This document shows, piece after piece, positions 1-8,885 of a stretch of 64,000 nucleotides of DNA. Source of the stretch: Taishania sp. Lineage in GTDB: Bacteria > Bacteroidota > Bacteroidia > Flavobacteriales_D > Crocinitomicaceae. How positions within the stretch are numbered: position 1 is the stretch's first letter; every line of letters begins with the position of its first letter. Both the position numbers and the translations under genes were made by a program. Below the pieces are notes generated by a model. That model was given only the letters and a program-made list of their open reading frames with translations, was not told the DNA's origin and ran no database searches. The stretch covers positions 112,092-176,091 of the forward strand of contig JASLGM010000028.1 in NCBI GenBank assembly GCA_030150045.1, in the 5' to 3' direction.

Positions 1-3000
1 CACAATTAACTGTTTCACAACCTGCGAATACAGGCTTTGCAACAATTAATACAACTGTTGGAGCAAATAGTGTTTTAGAAATCGATTTATCAGGACAGTT
101 TGTTAATTTATACTCCTTAAGCGCAGGTATTGTGATTAATAATGGAGTGAAAATTCAATCCTCTCATCCAGTTTCTGTTGAATGGGTAACAAAAGACTCA
201 AAACGAAAAGAAGATTTTTCTTTAAAGGGAAAAATGGCTTTGGGTAAAGAGTTTTATACCCCAGCTCAGAAAACCTGGAATAATGCCACTGGTGCCTCTA
301 AAGGATTCTCTTTTGTTGCTTCAGAAGATGGAACAACTGTTCTGGTTACTCCTAAGGCTGCCATAATTGGAGGTAATTCATCTACATTTTCTGTGACACT
401 TAACAAAGGACAGGTTTACAATGTTCATTTAGCGAATATCAATTCACCTAATCAATTAGATGGTTCAATTGTTTCTTCAAATAAGCCGATTGCGATTACA
501 CTGTATGATAATCTTGTAATAAATGGTTTATGTGAAGATTTAATGGGTGATCAGATGTTAAGTACGGAATACCTGGGAAATGATTTTGTTGTAACACGAA
601 CAAGTCCAGTAGATAAAGTTTATATTCTTGCCGTTGAAAATGGGACTGAAGTAGTTACCAATGATGGGGCTTCGAATAGTGTAGTATTGAGTTGGGGAGA
701 AACATATGTTTATTCACCAAGTACCGATTTTAGCAGTATCACTACATCGAAGAAAGTATATGCTTATCATGTAGCTGCAAAGGATTGTCAAATGGCAGCT
801 ACTTTTATTCCCAATGCACGTTGTTCTGGAACCCATCTTGCAAGAGGATATAGAAAGACAACAGATCCATTTGTTTTGAATCTATATACTCATGCTGGAG
901 AAGAAGGTGGATTTATGATGAACGATGCACCACTAAATCTTAATGGAAACTCTTTTATACCGGTGCCTGGAACAAATGGAAGTATTGTGGCTATTTCAAT
1001 TCCTTTTTCTACAACTGATCTTCCTGCAGGTAGCTTAGTGAAAGTAGAAAATAATAACGGAATTTTCGGTATGTCTACTTTTAACGGATCTTCGACTTCT
1101 AATGGTTCATATTTTTCATTTGTAAGTGACTTTAAAGTTTCATCTTTTGCTAATGCTGGAAACGATGCTTCGACATGTGCTAATGTAGGAAAAGTAGTTC
1201 ATGGTGTTGTAGGAGGTGGAGCTCTAGGAGGGAATTGGACAAGTACTGGATTTGGAACTTTTGGACAATCGCCTAGTTCATTAATGAATGTTTATTTACC
1301 AAGTCCTTTGGATGCAATTATCTCTCCAATAAAATTAATATTAACGAGTACAGGACCTTGTCCAATACAAAGAGATACTTTGTTATTAGAAGTAAGTCAA
1401 TTGCCAATAGTGAATGCTTCAATTGATCAAATTGTGTGTACAAACAACAGTAGAGTCCAATTAAATGGCAGCGTTCAAGGTGGTTCAACTACAGGAAGAT
1501 GGGAGTCTTCAGGAAGTGGACAGTTTTCACCTTCGGCAACAAGTTTGAATGCGATTTATCAACCTTCTATAGGAGATCTTGCTTCAGGAGCTCCGTTAAC
1601 ACTGACTTTAAGTTCTATTAACAATGGTTCCTGTGCTGTTGAAACGGATGATTTGCAAATCTTTTTTACACAACCCGCAACTGTGCGTATTTCGACAGAC
1701 AGTATTTTTGTTTGCTCTAATAATCCATTAGTTACATTGTCAGGAAATGTTACAGGTAGTTCTACAACAGGAAAGTGGATTTCTAATGGGTCTGGAATGT
1801 TTTTCCCAAATAACATTAGCCTTAATACTACATATCAACCAGGTGTGAATGATGTGCAGAACGGGCAGTTCAAAGTATATCTAGAATCAACAAATAATAG
1901 AAGTTGCTTGCCCGTTAGAGATAGTGTCATTGTTATGATTACAGATTCGCCGGTTGTTGATGCAGGAGTTAATCGAACAATTTGTATTGATCAAGACACG
2001 ATCTTTCTTTCGGGAAGTATCAATTTGGGTTTTGCAGTTGAATGGAGTGGTGGATCAGGAACATTTGAAGACATTTCAAGCTTAACATCTTATTATTTAC
2101 CCACTCAACAAGAAAAAGACAATGGAAGTGTTGTTCTGACCTTAACAAGTGCAAACAATGGAAATTGTATTGAATCGAGTGATGTTGTATCGTTTACATT
2201 TGTAGACATTCCCCACGCGAATTTTGTAGTTCAAGATGAGTGTTACGGAGTACCTCATTTATTTGTTAATCATTCTATTGCTGGATTTGGTTCTATCGCA
2301 CAAACAAATTGGACATTTCAGGGGGGAGGTACGTCAACGTTAATGGAACCGACTCATACTTTTCCTTCCTCAGGAGATTTTACAGCTACTTTAGAGGTAA
2401 TCAATAGTAATGGATGTTCGAATGAAATCACAAAAACAGTAACGGTTTTTTCTCAGCCGCATGCTGATTTCTCCTTCGAAACCAATTGTAACTTCCAATC
2501 ATTAGATGTTGCTTTCACGAATCACGCAACAGCTGTTGATGGGATAACAACATATTTATATGACTTAGGTGGTCAGGTGAACTTTCATACACCCGATTTC
2601 AATTATTCCTTTAATCAAGTAGGAACATATTTCATTTCTCAAATTGTTACTTCTACCAATGGGTGTAATGATACCATAATGAAACCGCTTACAGTGGCGC
2701 CTTTCCCTAAAGCTGGGTTTGTTTACAATTACAGTTCGGGTCTAAACGTTGGGACAACATTTAATTTTGTTGACACTTCTATTTACGCTTCTACTTTCTT
2801 GTGGGATCTAGGTAATGGAAAAATTTCAACCTTAGAGAATCCTTCTGCTGTTTATTTTGAGAATGGACATTTTATGATTACTCAAAAAGTAATGAATATT
2901 AATGGATGTTTTGATTCCACAAGTGTTTGGATTGAGATAAAAAATGTAACCAATGATATCACAGCATTAATACCTAATGCAATTTCACCTAATGGCGATG

Positions 3001-3242
3001 GCTACAATGATTATTGGAAGTTATCATTTATCGAGTTGATGTATCCAGCAGCTGAAGTGTTTATTTTCAATCAATGGGGACAGTTACTTTTTGAATCCAA
3101 AGGATATTCTACCCCATGGGATGGTACACACAATGGAGAAGTTGTTCCAGATGGTAACTATTTCTATGTTATTAAGTTGAACAACGGAGACGATAAAGCA
3201 ATCTACAAAGGGACACTTTTAGTGTTAAGATCCGCAAAATAA
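1..3242 (+). CDS. T9SS-type large surface protein with IgGFc-binding-like, PKD-like and gliding-motility C-terminal domains (5' partial)
   Basis: The frame is open from base 3, so the gene begins before the window; 1079 residues are visible. The N-terminal part resembles the IgGFc-binding-like region of the paralogue at 4213 (SEDGTTVLVTP here, TEDNTTVWVTP there). Four to five repeats of roughly 75-90 residues follow, each with a TTGxWxSxGxGxF core and a closing Cys, then PKD-like domains. The last ~90 residues carry NAISPNGDGYND and WDGTHNGE, the CHU_C or type B T9SS sorting domain. In this family the C-terminal domain directs export across the outer membrane and surface attachment. The downstream PorP/SprF gene starts 2 nt after the stop, so they are probably co-transcribed. 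An apparent GTG start at 132 is not the true start. The ligand is unknown. Confidence 0.88.
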   Translation, partial: QLTVSQPANTGFATINTTVGANSVLEIDLSGQFVNLYSLSAGIVINNGVKIQSSHPVSVEWVTKDSKRKEDFSLKGKMALGKEFYTPAQKTWNNATGASKGFSFVASEDGTTVLVTPKAAIIGGNSSTFSVTLNKGQVYNVHLANINSPNQLDGSIVSSNKPIAITLYDNLVINGLCEDLMGDQMLSTEYLGNDFVVTRTSPVDKVYILAVENGTEVVTNDGASNSVVLSWGETYVYSPSTDFSSITTSKKVYAYHVAAKDCQMAATFIPNARCSGTHLARGYRKTTDPFVLNLYTHAGEEGGFMMNDAPLNLNGNSFIPVPGTNGSIVAISIPFSTTDLPAGSLVKVENNNGIFGMSTFNGSSTSNGSYFSFVSDFKVSSFANAGNDASTCANVGKVVHGVVGGGALGGNWTSTGFGTFGQSPSSLMNVYLPSPLDAIISPIKLILTSTGPCPIQRDTLLLEVSQLPIVNASIDQIVCTNNSRVQLNGSVQGGSTTGRWESSGSGQFSPSATSLNAIYQPSIGDLASGAPLTLTLSSINNGSCAVETDDLQIFFTQPATVRISTDSIFVCSNNPLVTLSGNVTGSSTTGKWISNGSGMFFPNNISLNTTYQPGVNDVQNGQFKVYLESTNNRSCLPVRDSVIVMITDSPVVDAGVNRTICIDQDTIFLSGSINLGFAVEWSGGSGTFEDISSLTSYYLPTQQEKDNGSVVLTLTSANNGNCIESSDVVSFTFVDIPHANFVVQDECYGVPHLFVNHSIAGFGSIAQTNWTFQGGGTSTLMEPTHTFPSSGDFTATLEVINSNGCSNEITKTVTVFSQPHADFSFETNCNFQSLDVAFTNHATAVDGITTYLYDLGGQVNFHTPDFNYSFNQVGTYFISQIVTSTNGCNDTIMKPLTVAPFPKAGFVYNYSSGLNVGTTFNFVDTSIYASTFLWDLGNGKISTLENPSAVYFENGHFMITQKVMNINGCFDSTSVWIEIKNVTNDITALIPNAISPNGDGYNDYWKLSFIELMYPAAEVFIFNQWGQLLFESKGYSTPWDGTHNGEVVPDGNYFYVIKLNNGDDKAIYKGTLLVLRSAK

Positions 3243-3244
3243 TT

Positions 3245-4210
3245 ATGAAAAACATTCTAATAATTTTATGTTTCTTTTGTTTTGGATTAAGCAAAAGTTA
3301 CGGTCAGCAAATTGGACAATATGCCAATTTTGACATGAATAAATTTTACTATAATCCTGCATATGCAGGTTCTACAGAGTTGACAGTATTAAATGCTGCT
3401 TTTCGTAATCAATGGACAGGATTCAAAGATGCCCCCACAAATATTAACATGAATATTTCGGGATCATTAAAAAATCAAGGTAAATATGGTTGGGGAGTTG
3501 GATTTATGAATCAAAACTCTGGATTAATGAACTCAATGGGCTTTCATATTAATTATGCGCATCATTTTCGCTTGAAAAATGATTTGAAACTAGCGTTTGG
3601 AATTCAACCCGGTTTCTTACAATACCGCTTACGTTTGTATGATGCTGTAGTCAGTGATCAAGGAGATCCAGTTTTTAATGAAAACGTTTATAATGCAGGA
3701 GCGATTGATGTAAATATGGGATTCAATCTTTACAATAAAAAGTTCTTTGTTATGGGAGCAGTTCAAAGATTGATATCGACAGAGGTTAAGTTTACTGAAT
3801 TCAATAATAACCTTGCTATACACATGAACTTAATAGCTGGTTATAATATTGATTTAAAAGAGAAAAAATGGTTGATTCAACCAATGGTTATGTTGCAATA
3901 TACCGCTCACGTTCCTGTTCAATATGCTGTTATGGTTAAATCAACCTATAACAACAAATTATGGTTCTCTGCTTCTTATCGCTCTAATGATGCAATAGGA
4001 TTGACTTTAGGATATCATTTTAAAGAGCGTTTTGGATTGTATTACGGATATGATTTAACAGCTAGTAAAATGGTGCGTTTTAATACTGGTTCACATGAAG
4101 TAGGTATTTCATTTGTCTTGAATAAAAAGAAACCAACACTCGAGGAAGAAGATGATAAATTAAACAATAGCATCTTAGAATCGACTCAAATGAATGCGAA
4201 AAAAGAGTAA
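3245..4210 (+). CDS. PorP/SprF family type IX secretion membrane protein
   Basis: The product has 321 residues and a signal peptide ending at SYGQ. It opens with the family hallmark GQYANFDMNKFYYNPAYAG, followed by alternating beta-strand sequence typical of an outer-membrane barrel. PorP/SprF proteins are outer-membrane partners of T9SS, and paralogues are usually encoded next to a CHU_C-type adhesin that they help export or anchor. Here the gene sits 2 nt after such an adhesin and 2 nt before the next one. The C-terminus has a charged Lys/Glu-rich tail after the last predicted strand, which may be periplasmic. A dedicated role with the upstream adhesin is inferred from gene order. Confidence 0.9.
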   Translation: MKNILIILCFFCFGLSKSYGQQIGQYANFDMNKFYYNPAYAGSTELTVLNAAFRNQWTGFKDAPTNINMNISGSLKNQGKYGWGVGFMNQNSGLMNSMGFHINYAHHFRLKNDLKLAFGIQPGFLQYRLRLYDAVVSDQGDPVFNENVYNAGAIDVNMGFNLYNKKFFVMGAVQRLISTEVKFTEFNNNLAIHMNLIAGYNIDLKEKKWLIQPMVMLQYTAHVPVQYAVMVKSTYNNKLWFSASYRSNDAIGLTLGYHFKERFGLYYGYDLTASKMVRFNTGSHEVGISFVLNKKKPTLEEEDDKLNNSILESTQMNAKKE

Positions 4211-4212
4211 TT

Positions 4213-7200
4213 ATGAGTAAGAATATAATAATATTACTATTAACAAGTATGCTATTGATTGCAGGGCGAGTTTCTGCACAAGTAGATACGGTTTTCTGGT
4301 TGGGAGCACCATGGGTGACAACTGGACATGCTGGAAATACACCTGTTTTCCTTCGGATTTCAAGCTTAGACAATCCAACAACTGTACGTATTTATCAACC
4401 TCAAAATACGTTTGACACGACTTTTGTCATGACGCCAAATCAATTAAAGAGCGTTAACTTGTCTCACATAATAAATAGACTTGAAGCAAGACCTGCATCA
4501 ACGATATTGAATTATGGGATTAAGATCGAAACTTCAGAAGTTGTTACGGTAGTTTATGAAATTGCTACGAATGTAAATAATCCAGAAACCTATTCCTTAA
4601 AAGGTCAAAATGGTTTAGGTAAAGAATTTGTTACACCTTTTCAAACGATATGGGATAATGGAAATTTTTCTCCTCAGCCGAAACAGCAAATTACAATTGT
4701 CGCAACAGAAGATAACACGACGGTTTGGGTTACTCCTCGGACTAGAACAACAACACATCCTGCTGGAGTTACATTCAGTATTGTTTTGAATAAAGGACAA
4801 GTATATAATGTTGAGAATTATTCTCACCAAACATCGACACCTGGAAACAATTTGTCAGGATCTATTGTTGTAGCGAATAAACCTATTAGTGTTATCGTTT
4901 CAGATGACTCTGTTCATAATTCAGCTGGCGGTGGTTGTAAAGATTTAATGGGTGACCAGATCGTTCCAGTTGATGTGATTGGGACAGATTATATTGTCAA
5001 TAAAGGAAGTATGAATGCGGGCTCTAGAGAGGGAATCTTTATAGTAGCAACTGAAAACTTTACAAGTGTTTCTGTTAATTCAGGCGTTAGTGTTCAAACA
5101 AGGATGTTAAACAAGGGAGATACCTATTATTATCAAATCACAGAAGCTTTAAATTTTGTACATGCTGATAAGAATGTTTACTTATTACAAGCTTCAGGTT
5201 TTGGATGTGAATTAGGTGCGGCTCTTTTACCTCCGATTAACTGTGCAGGATCGGATCGTGTGAACTTTACAAGAACTAACGGACAAGGATTTTTCTTAAA
5301 CTTATTAATTCCCACAGCTAGTATTGCAAACTTTACTTTGAATGGAACACCAATTTCTGCAACATTGTTTAATACGGTGCCAGGGACTAATGGAGCTTGG
5401 AGTGGAGCACAGATTGGATATTCAACTACTCAAATTCCAGTTAATTCATCTAATATTATTCGAAACTCTACAGATTTCTTTGCTCTAGGTGTAATCAATG
5501 GTGGGGAAACAACAGGATGTTATTATCACTATATGTCTTCTTTTCTAAGAAAGACTTTTGTTGATGCAGGAATTGATGGAACTTTATGTGATGGTGAATT
5601 GCGTATTCCACTTACAGGTAATGTATCAGGGGCAACACAAACAGGGCAGTGGAGAGTATTAAACGGTTCTGGAACGTTTGCTAATAACCAAAATCTACAG
5701 ACAGAATATTTTCCAACACCAAGTGATTATGCTCAAGGAAGTATATCATTTATCTTAGAATCTACAGGTAGTTGTCAAGTTCAAAGGGATACAGTTAATT
5801 TTAACTTCATTCATTCTCCAATTGTTGTAACATCTCCAGATCAAGAGTTTTGTGCGAATAACGTACCAACGATTGCTATCTCGGGTTCTGTACAATACGC
5901 GACAACTGGAATATGGTCAAGTACTAATGGAGGATCTTTTGACAATGTGAATAACCTTACAACGAATTATACCCCTTCAATTCAGGAATTGGCTGCTGAT
6001 AGTTCAATTATCGTAATGACATCAGCAGGAAGTTTACATGCGTGTCCAAATACAAAAGATACAATCATTATTCGTTATACACCTGCTCCAACTGTTGATG
6101 TGGGACCAGATTTAGTGATTTGTTCAGATCAATTAGATGTTGTGTTGGATGGAGTAGTTACAGGACCAACAACTACAGGAACATGGACAACAAATGGTTC
6201 TGGAGCGTTTTCTCCAAGTCAAGATAATCTTAATGCAACGTATTTGTTTGGTTCAAGTGACTATACATCAAATAACTTGTTACTTAATTTGACAAGTACG
6301 AATAATAGAAATTGTAATCCAGTTTCTAAAACACTTGCAATTCATTTAGTTCAACAACCTCTAGTTGCCATCTCTACTCAAGATTCTATTTGTTCAACAG
6401 CAAATGTGGTAAATTTGAGCGGAACTGTTTCTAATGGATTCAATGTGTTATGGACTTCCAATGGTTTAGGGACAATTAGTAATCCAACAGGATTAAACGC
6501 TATTTACAACATTACAACAATGGATGTTAATAATGGTTTTGTTGATGTGTTTTTCTCTGTGACAGGAGTGTGCTCAACCGTAAAAGATTCAATTCGTATT
6601 CATTTTATTGATGCACCTGTTGTTCACGCAGGAACGAATATTACAATCTGCGCAAACGAAGCTGTTCAATTAAACGGTACGATTACAGGAGTTGGGTCTC
6701 AAGGATTATGGCAAACATTAGGTACAGGAACATTTGTTGACGCAACTCAGTTTAATACGTTGTACTATCCTTCAAATGGAGACGTAGCTAATGGATTTGT
6801 AGATTTAAAACTTACATCTACATTGAATTATGGGTGTATCGTTCAAGATGGGACAATCCGCGTGACTTTTAAGAGTATTCCAACTGCTTCGTTTAATGTA
6901 AATGAAACATGTGAGCAAGTAAATGCTGTATTTATTGACCAGTCCACACATCCAGGTAATACGATTACAGAATGGAAATGGGTTTTTGGAGATGGAGTCT
7001 TTTCTGTTACAGATAGACCTTTACATGCATACTCTGTTGGAGGAACTTATCACGTAAGTTTGGATGTTTTATCTTCAAACGGATGTAGAGATACGTTGAC
7101 AAAAAGTTTAATAGTTCACCAAAATCCAATTGTCGATTTTGAGTTCACAAATGCATGTGAGAAAAATCCAATTTATTTTACGGATAAAACCATTTTAAAC

Positions 7201-7884
7201 GATGGCCAAATTACAAATTGGACATATGACTTTAATGCGTTTGATGTTGCCATGATACAAAACCCTTCTTACGCATTCGCTATACCTGGAGTTTTTCCTG
7301 TTACATTAACAGTTGTATCTCAATATGGATGTATTGGTAAAGTAACACATCAAGTTCCGGTAATTCAAAGTCCAACGGCTAGTTTTACAGCGGTACCTTC
7401 CCCAGCTTTGGTTGGAGAGAACATTACTTTTACTGATACTTCTACAGGGACGAATTTAGTACATTGGTTATGGGACTTCTCTGATGGTCAGTTTGACAAC
7501 ACTGAAATTGCACACCATAGTTTCTCAGAAGGTGGAGTGTACGAAGTAATGATGACGGTTAAAGATATAAATGGATGTTTTGATCAAACAAAACAAATTA
7601 TTTCAGTTGAATTATTACCTGTTTTACCTACTGGATTTACTCCAAATGGTGATGGTGAAAACGACGTGTTCATCATTCGTGGTGGACCTTTCAAAAGTAC
7701 TTTCTTTAAAGTGTACTCACAATGGGGAGAATCAATCTTTACCACTAACGATGCTAACGAAGGATGGGATGGAACTTATAAAGGGGAGCCTGCTCCACTT
7801 GGAGTTTATTCATGGTACTTTGTTGTTGAGATGGGGAATGGAACGATCGTAAAAAAATCGGGTGATGTAACTTTAATGCGCTAA
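4213..7884 (+). CDS. T9SS-type large surface protein, paralogue of the protein encoded at 1-3242
   Basis: The product has 1223 residues and a signal peptide ending VSAQ. The order is an IgGFc-binding-like region (about residues 100-430), then five or six divergent repeats of ~80 residues with a TTGxWxxxGxGxF core and paired Cys, then three PKD-like domains (about 890-1130; WVFGDG and WDFSDG motifs). The C-terminal CHU_C sorting domain contains TGFTPNGDGENDVF and GWDGTYKGE. Architecture and order match the preceding adhesin, so the two [adhesin + PorP/SprF] pairs probably arose by tandem duplication followed by strong divergence. It likely acts as a secreted, surface-attached adhesin. The binding partner cannot be told from sequence. 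Confidence 0.92.
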   Translation: MSKNIIILLLTSMLLIAGRVSAQVDTVFWLGAPWVTTGHAGNTPVFLRISSLDNPTTVRIYQPQNTFDTTFVMTPNQLKSVNLSHIINRLEARPASTILNYGIKIETSEVVTVVYEIATNVNNPETYSLKGQNGLGKEFVTPFQTIWDNGNFSPQPKQQITIVATEDNTTVWVTPRTRTTTHPAGVTFSIVLNKGQVYNVENYSHQTSTPGNNLSGSIVVANKPISVIVSDDSVHNSAGGGCKDLMGDQIVPVDVIGTDYIVNKGSMNAGSREGIFIVATENFTSVSVNSGVSVQTRMLNKGDTYYYQITEALNFVHADKNVYLLQASGFGCELGAALLPPINCAGSDRVNFTRTNGQGFFLNLLIPTASIANFTLNGTPISATLFNTVPGTNGAWSGAQIGYSTTQIPVNSSNIIRNSTDFFALGVINGGETTGCYYHYMSSFLRKTFVDAGIDGTLCDGELRIPLTGNVSGATQTGQWRVLNGSGTFANNQNLQTEYFPTPSDYAQGSISFILESTGSCQVQRDTVNFNFIHSPIVVTSPDQEFCANNVPTIAISGSVQYATTGIWSSTNGGSFDNVNNLTTNYTPSIQELAADSSIIVMTSAGSLHACPNTKDTIIIRYTPAPTVDVGPDLVICSDQLDVVLDGVVTGPTTTGTWTTNGSGAFSPSQDNLNATYLFGSSDYTSNNLLLNLTSTNNRNCNPVSKTLAIHLVQQPLVAISTQDSICSTANVVNLSGTVSNGFNVLWTSNGLGTISNPTGLNAIYNITTMDVNNGFVDVFFSVTGVCSTVKDSIRIHFIDAPVVHAGTNITICANEAVQLNGTITGVGSQGLWQTLGTGTFVDATQFNTLYYPSNGDVANGFVDLKLTSTLNYGCIVQDGTIRVTFKSIPTASFNVNETCEQVNAVFIDQSTHPGNTITEWKWVFGDGVFSVTDRPLHAYSVGGTYHVSLDVLSSNGCRDTLTKSLIVHQNPIVDFEFTNACEKNPIYFTDKTILNDGQITNWTYDFNAFDVAMIQNPSYAFAIPGVFPVTLTVVSQYGCIGKVTHQVPVIQSPTASFTAVPSPALVGENITFTDTSTGTNLVHWLWDFSDGQFDNTEIAHHSFSEGGVYEVMMTVKDINGCFDQTKQIISVELLPVLPTGFTPNGDGENDVFIIRGGPFKSTFFKVYSQWGESIFTTNDANEGWDGTYKGEPAPLGVYSWYFVVEMGNGTIVKKSGDVTLMR

Positions 7885-7886
7885 TC

Positions 7887-8879
7887 ATGAAAAATAAGAT
7901 ATTTATAATATTACTAGGCTTAGTGCAAACGGTACATGCACAGGATATGCACCTTTCACTTTACGACGCCTCTCACTTAACATTAAACCCTGCTATGACA
8001 GGGGTTTTTGACGCTGATTTCCGTCTGCATGTTCAATATAGAACACAATGGAAAGCAGTGAACTTTAAACCGTACAAATCTATGCTTGCTGCTTTTGATA
8101 TGCCAATCAAGAATACAAAATGGAGCATAGGATTCCAACTGAGTAATTTCAGAGCGGGAGCAGGTAATTTTAACACCATGCAGGGATTGGTTTCCACATC
8201 CTACAACACAGCTTTGGATAAAATGAAAAAGCACGGATTAACTTTTGGTGTTCAGGCAGGGGTAATGCAAAAGAGTTTAGAATACCAATTGTTATCGTTT
8301 AACAATCAATATTCGTTCTATAATGGGGGGTACTTCGATCAAACAACTCCATCAAATGAATCTTTTGGAGCCGAAAGGGTATGGACACCAGTTGTAAATG
8401 CAGGGATAATGTATTATTATGCTAAGCAGCAAGCCCGATTTAATCCATTTATTGGGGTTTCTGCATTTAACTTGTTGCATCCAAAGGAAAGTTACTTTGA
8501 TCAAGACAACCGCTTGCCTATACGGACTTATGTACACGCAGGAACGCGAATCAACATTACAGAAACCATTTATTTGATTCCAAAAGTATTGTTACAATTT
8601 CAAAAACAATTCATGGAGCAAACTGTAGCACTTGATTTAGGATACTATCTAAAAGGAAGTGACATCTATTTACTTGGTGGTGTTGTGCATCGAATAAAAG
8701 ATGCAATGGTGGTGAATGCAGGAATTAAATTGCAAAACTTCATCCTAAAAGCAGGATACGACATCAATGTTTCTCGATTAAGTACCGCTTCTACAGGTAG
8801 AGGAGGTTTTGAAATAGCATTAACGTATATGCCGAAAAAGAAAGATAAAGTGAACGACAAAATTTGTCCAAGATTATAA
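7887..8879 (+). CDS. PorP/SprF family type IX secretion membrane protein, second copy
   Basis: The product has 330 residues and a signal peptide ending VHAQ. The N-terminus has the family pattern LSLYDASHLTLNPAMTGVF, followed by barrel-type alternating strands. It starts 2 nt after the second adhesin and ends 6 nt before the PorE-like gene, so the five genes appear to form one operon. It is clearly diverged from the PorP/SprF protein at 3245, consistent with each one serving its own adhesin. A G6 run at 8325-8330 lies inside the coding region but the frame is intact. Family assignment is secure; the partner is inferred from position. Confidence 0.9.
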   Translation: MKNKIFIILLGLVQTVHAQDMHLSLYDASHLTLNPAMTGVFDADFRLHVQYRTQWKAVNFKPYKSMLAAFDMPIKNTKWSIGFQLSNFRAGAGNFNTMQGLVSTSYNTALDKMKKHGLTFGVQAGVMQKSLEYQLLSFNNQYSFYNGGYFDQTTPSNESFGAERVWTPVVNAGIMYYYAKQQARFNPFIGVSAFNLLHPKESYFDQDNRLPIRTYVHAGTRINITETIYLIPKVLLQFQKQFMEQTVALDLGYYLKGSDIYLLGGVVHRIKDAMVVNAGIKLQNFILKAGYDINVSRLSTASTGRGGFEIALTYMPKKKDKVNDKICPRL

Positions 8880-8885
8880 TATAAG

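Noticed and set aside
2321..2326. G6 runs inside the first adhesin (2321-2326) and the second PorP/SprF gene (8325-8330) as further phase-variation sites
   Set aside because: Both lie in the middle of long intact frames that agree with family length; they could slip, but nothing shows that they do.
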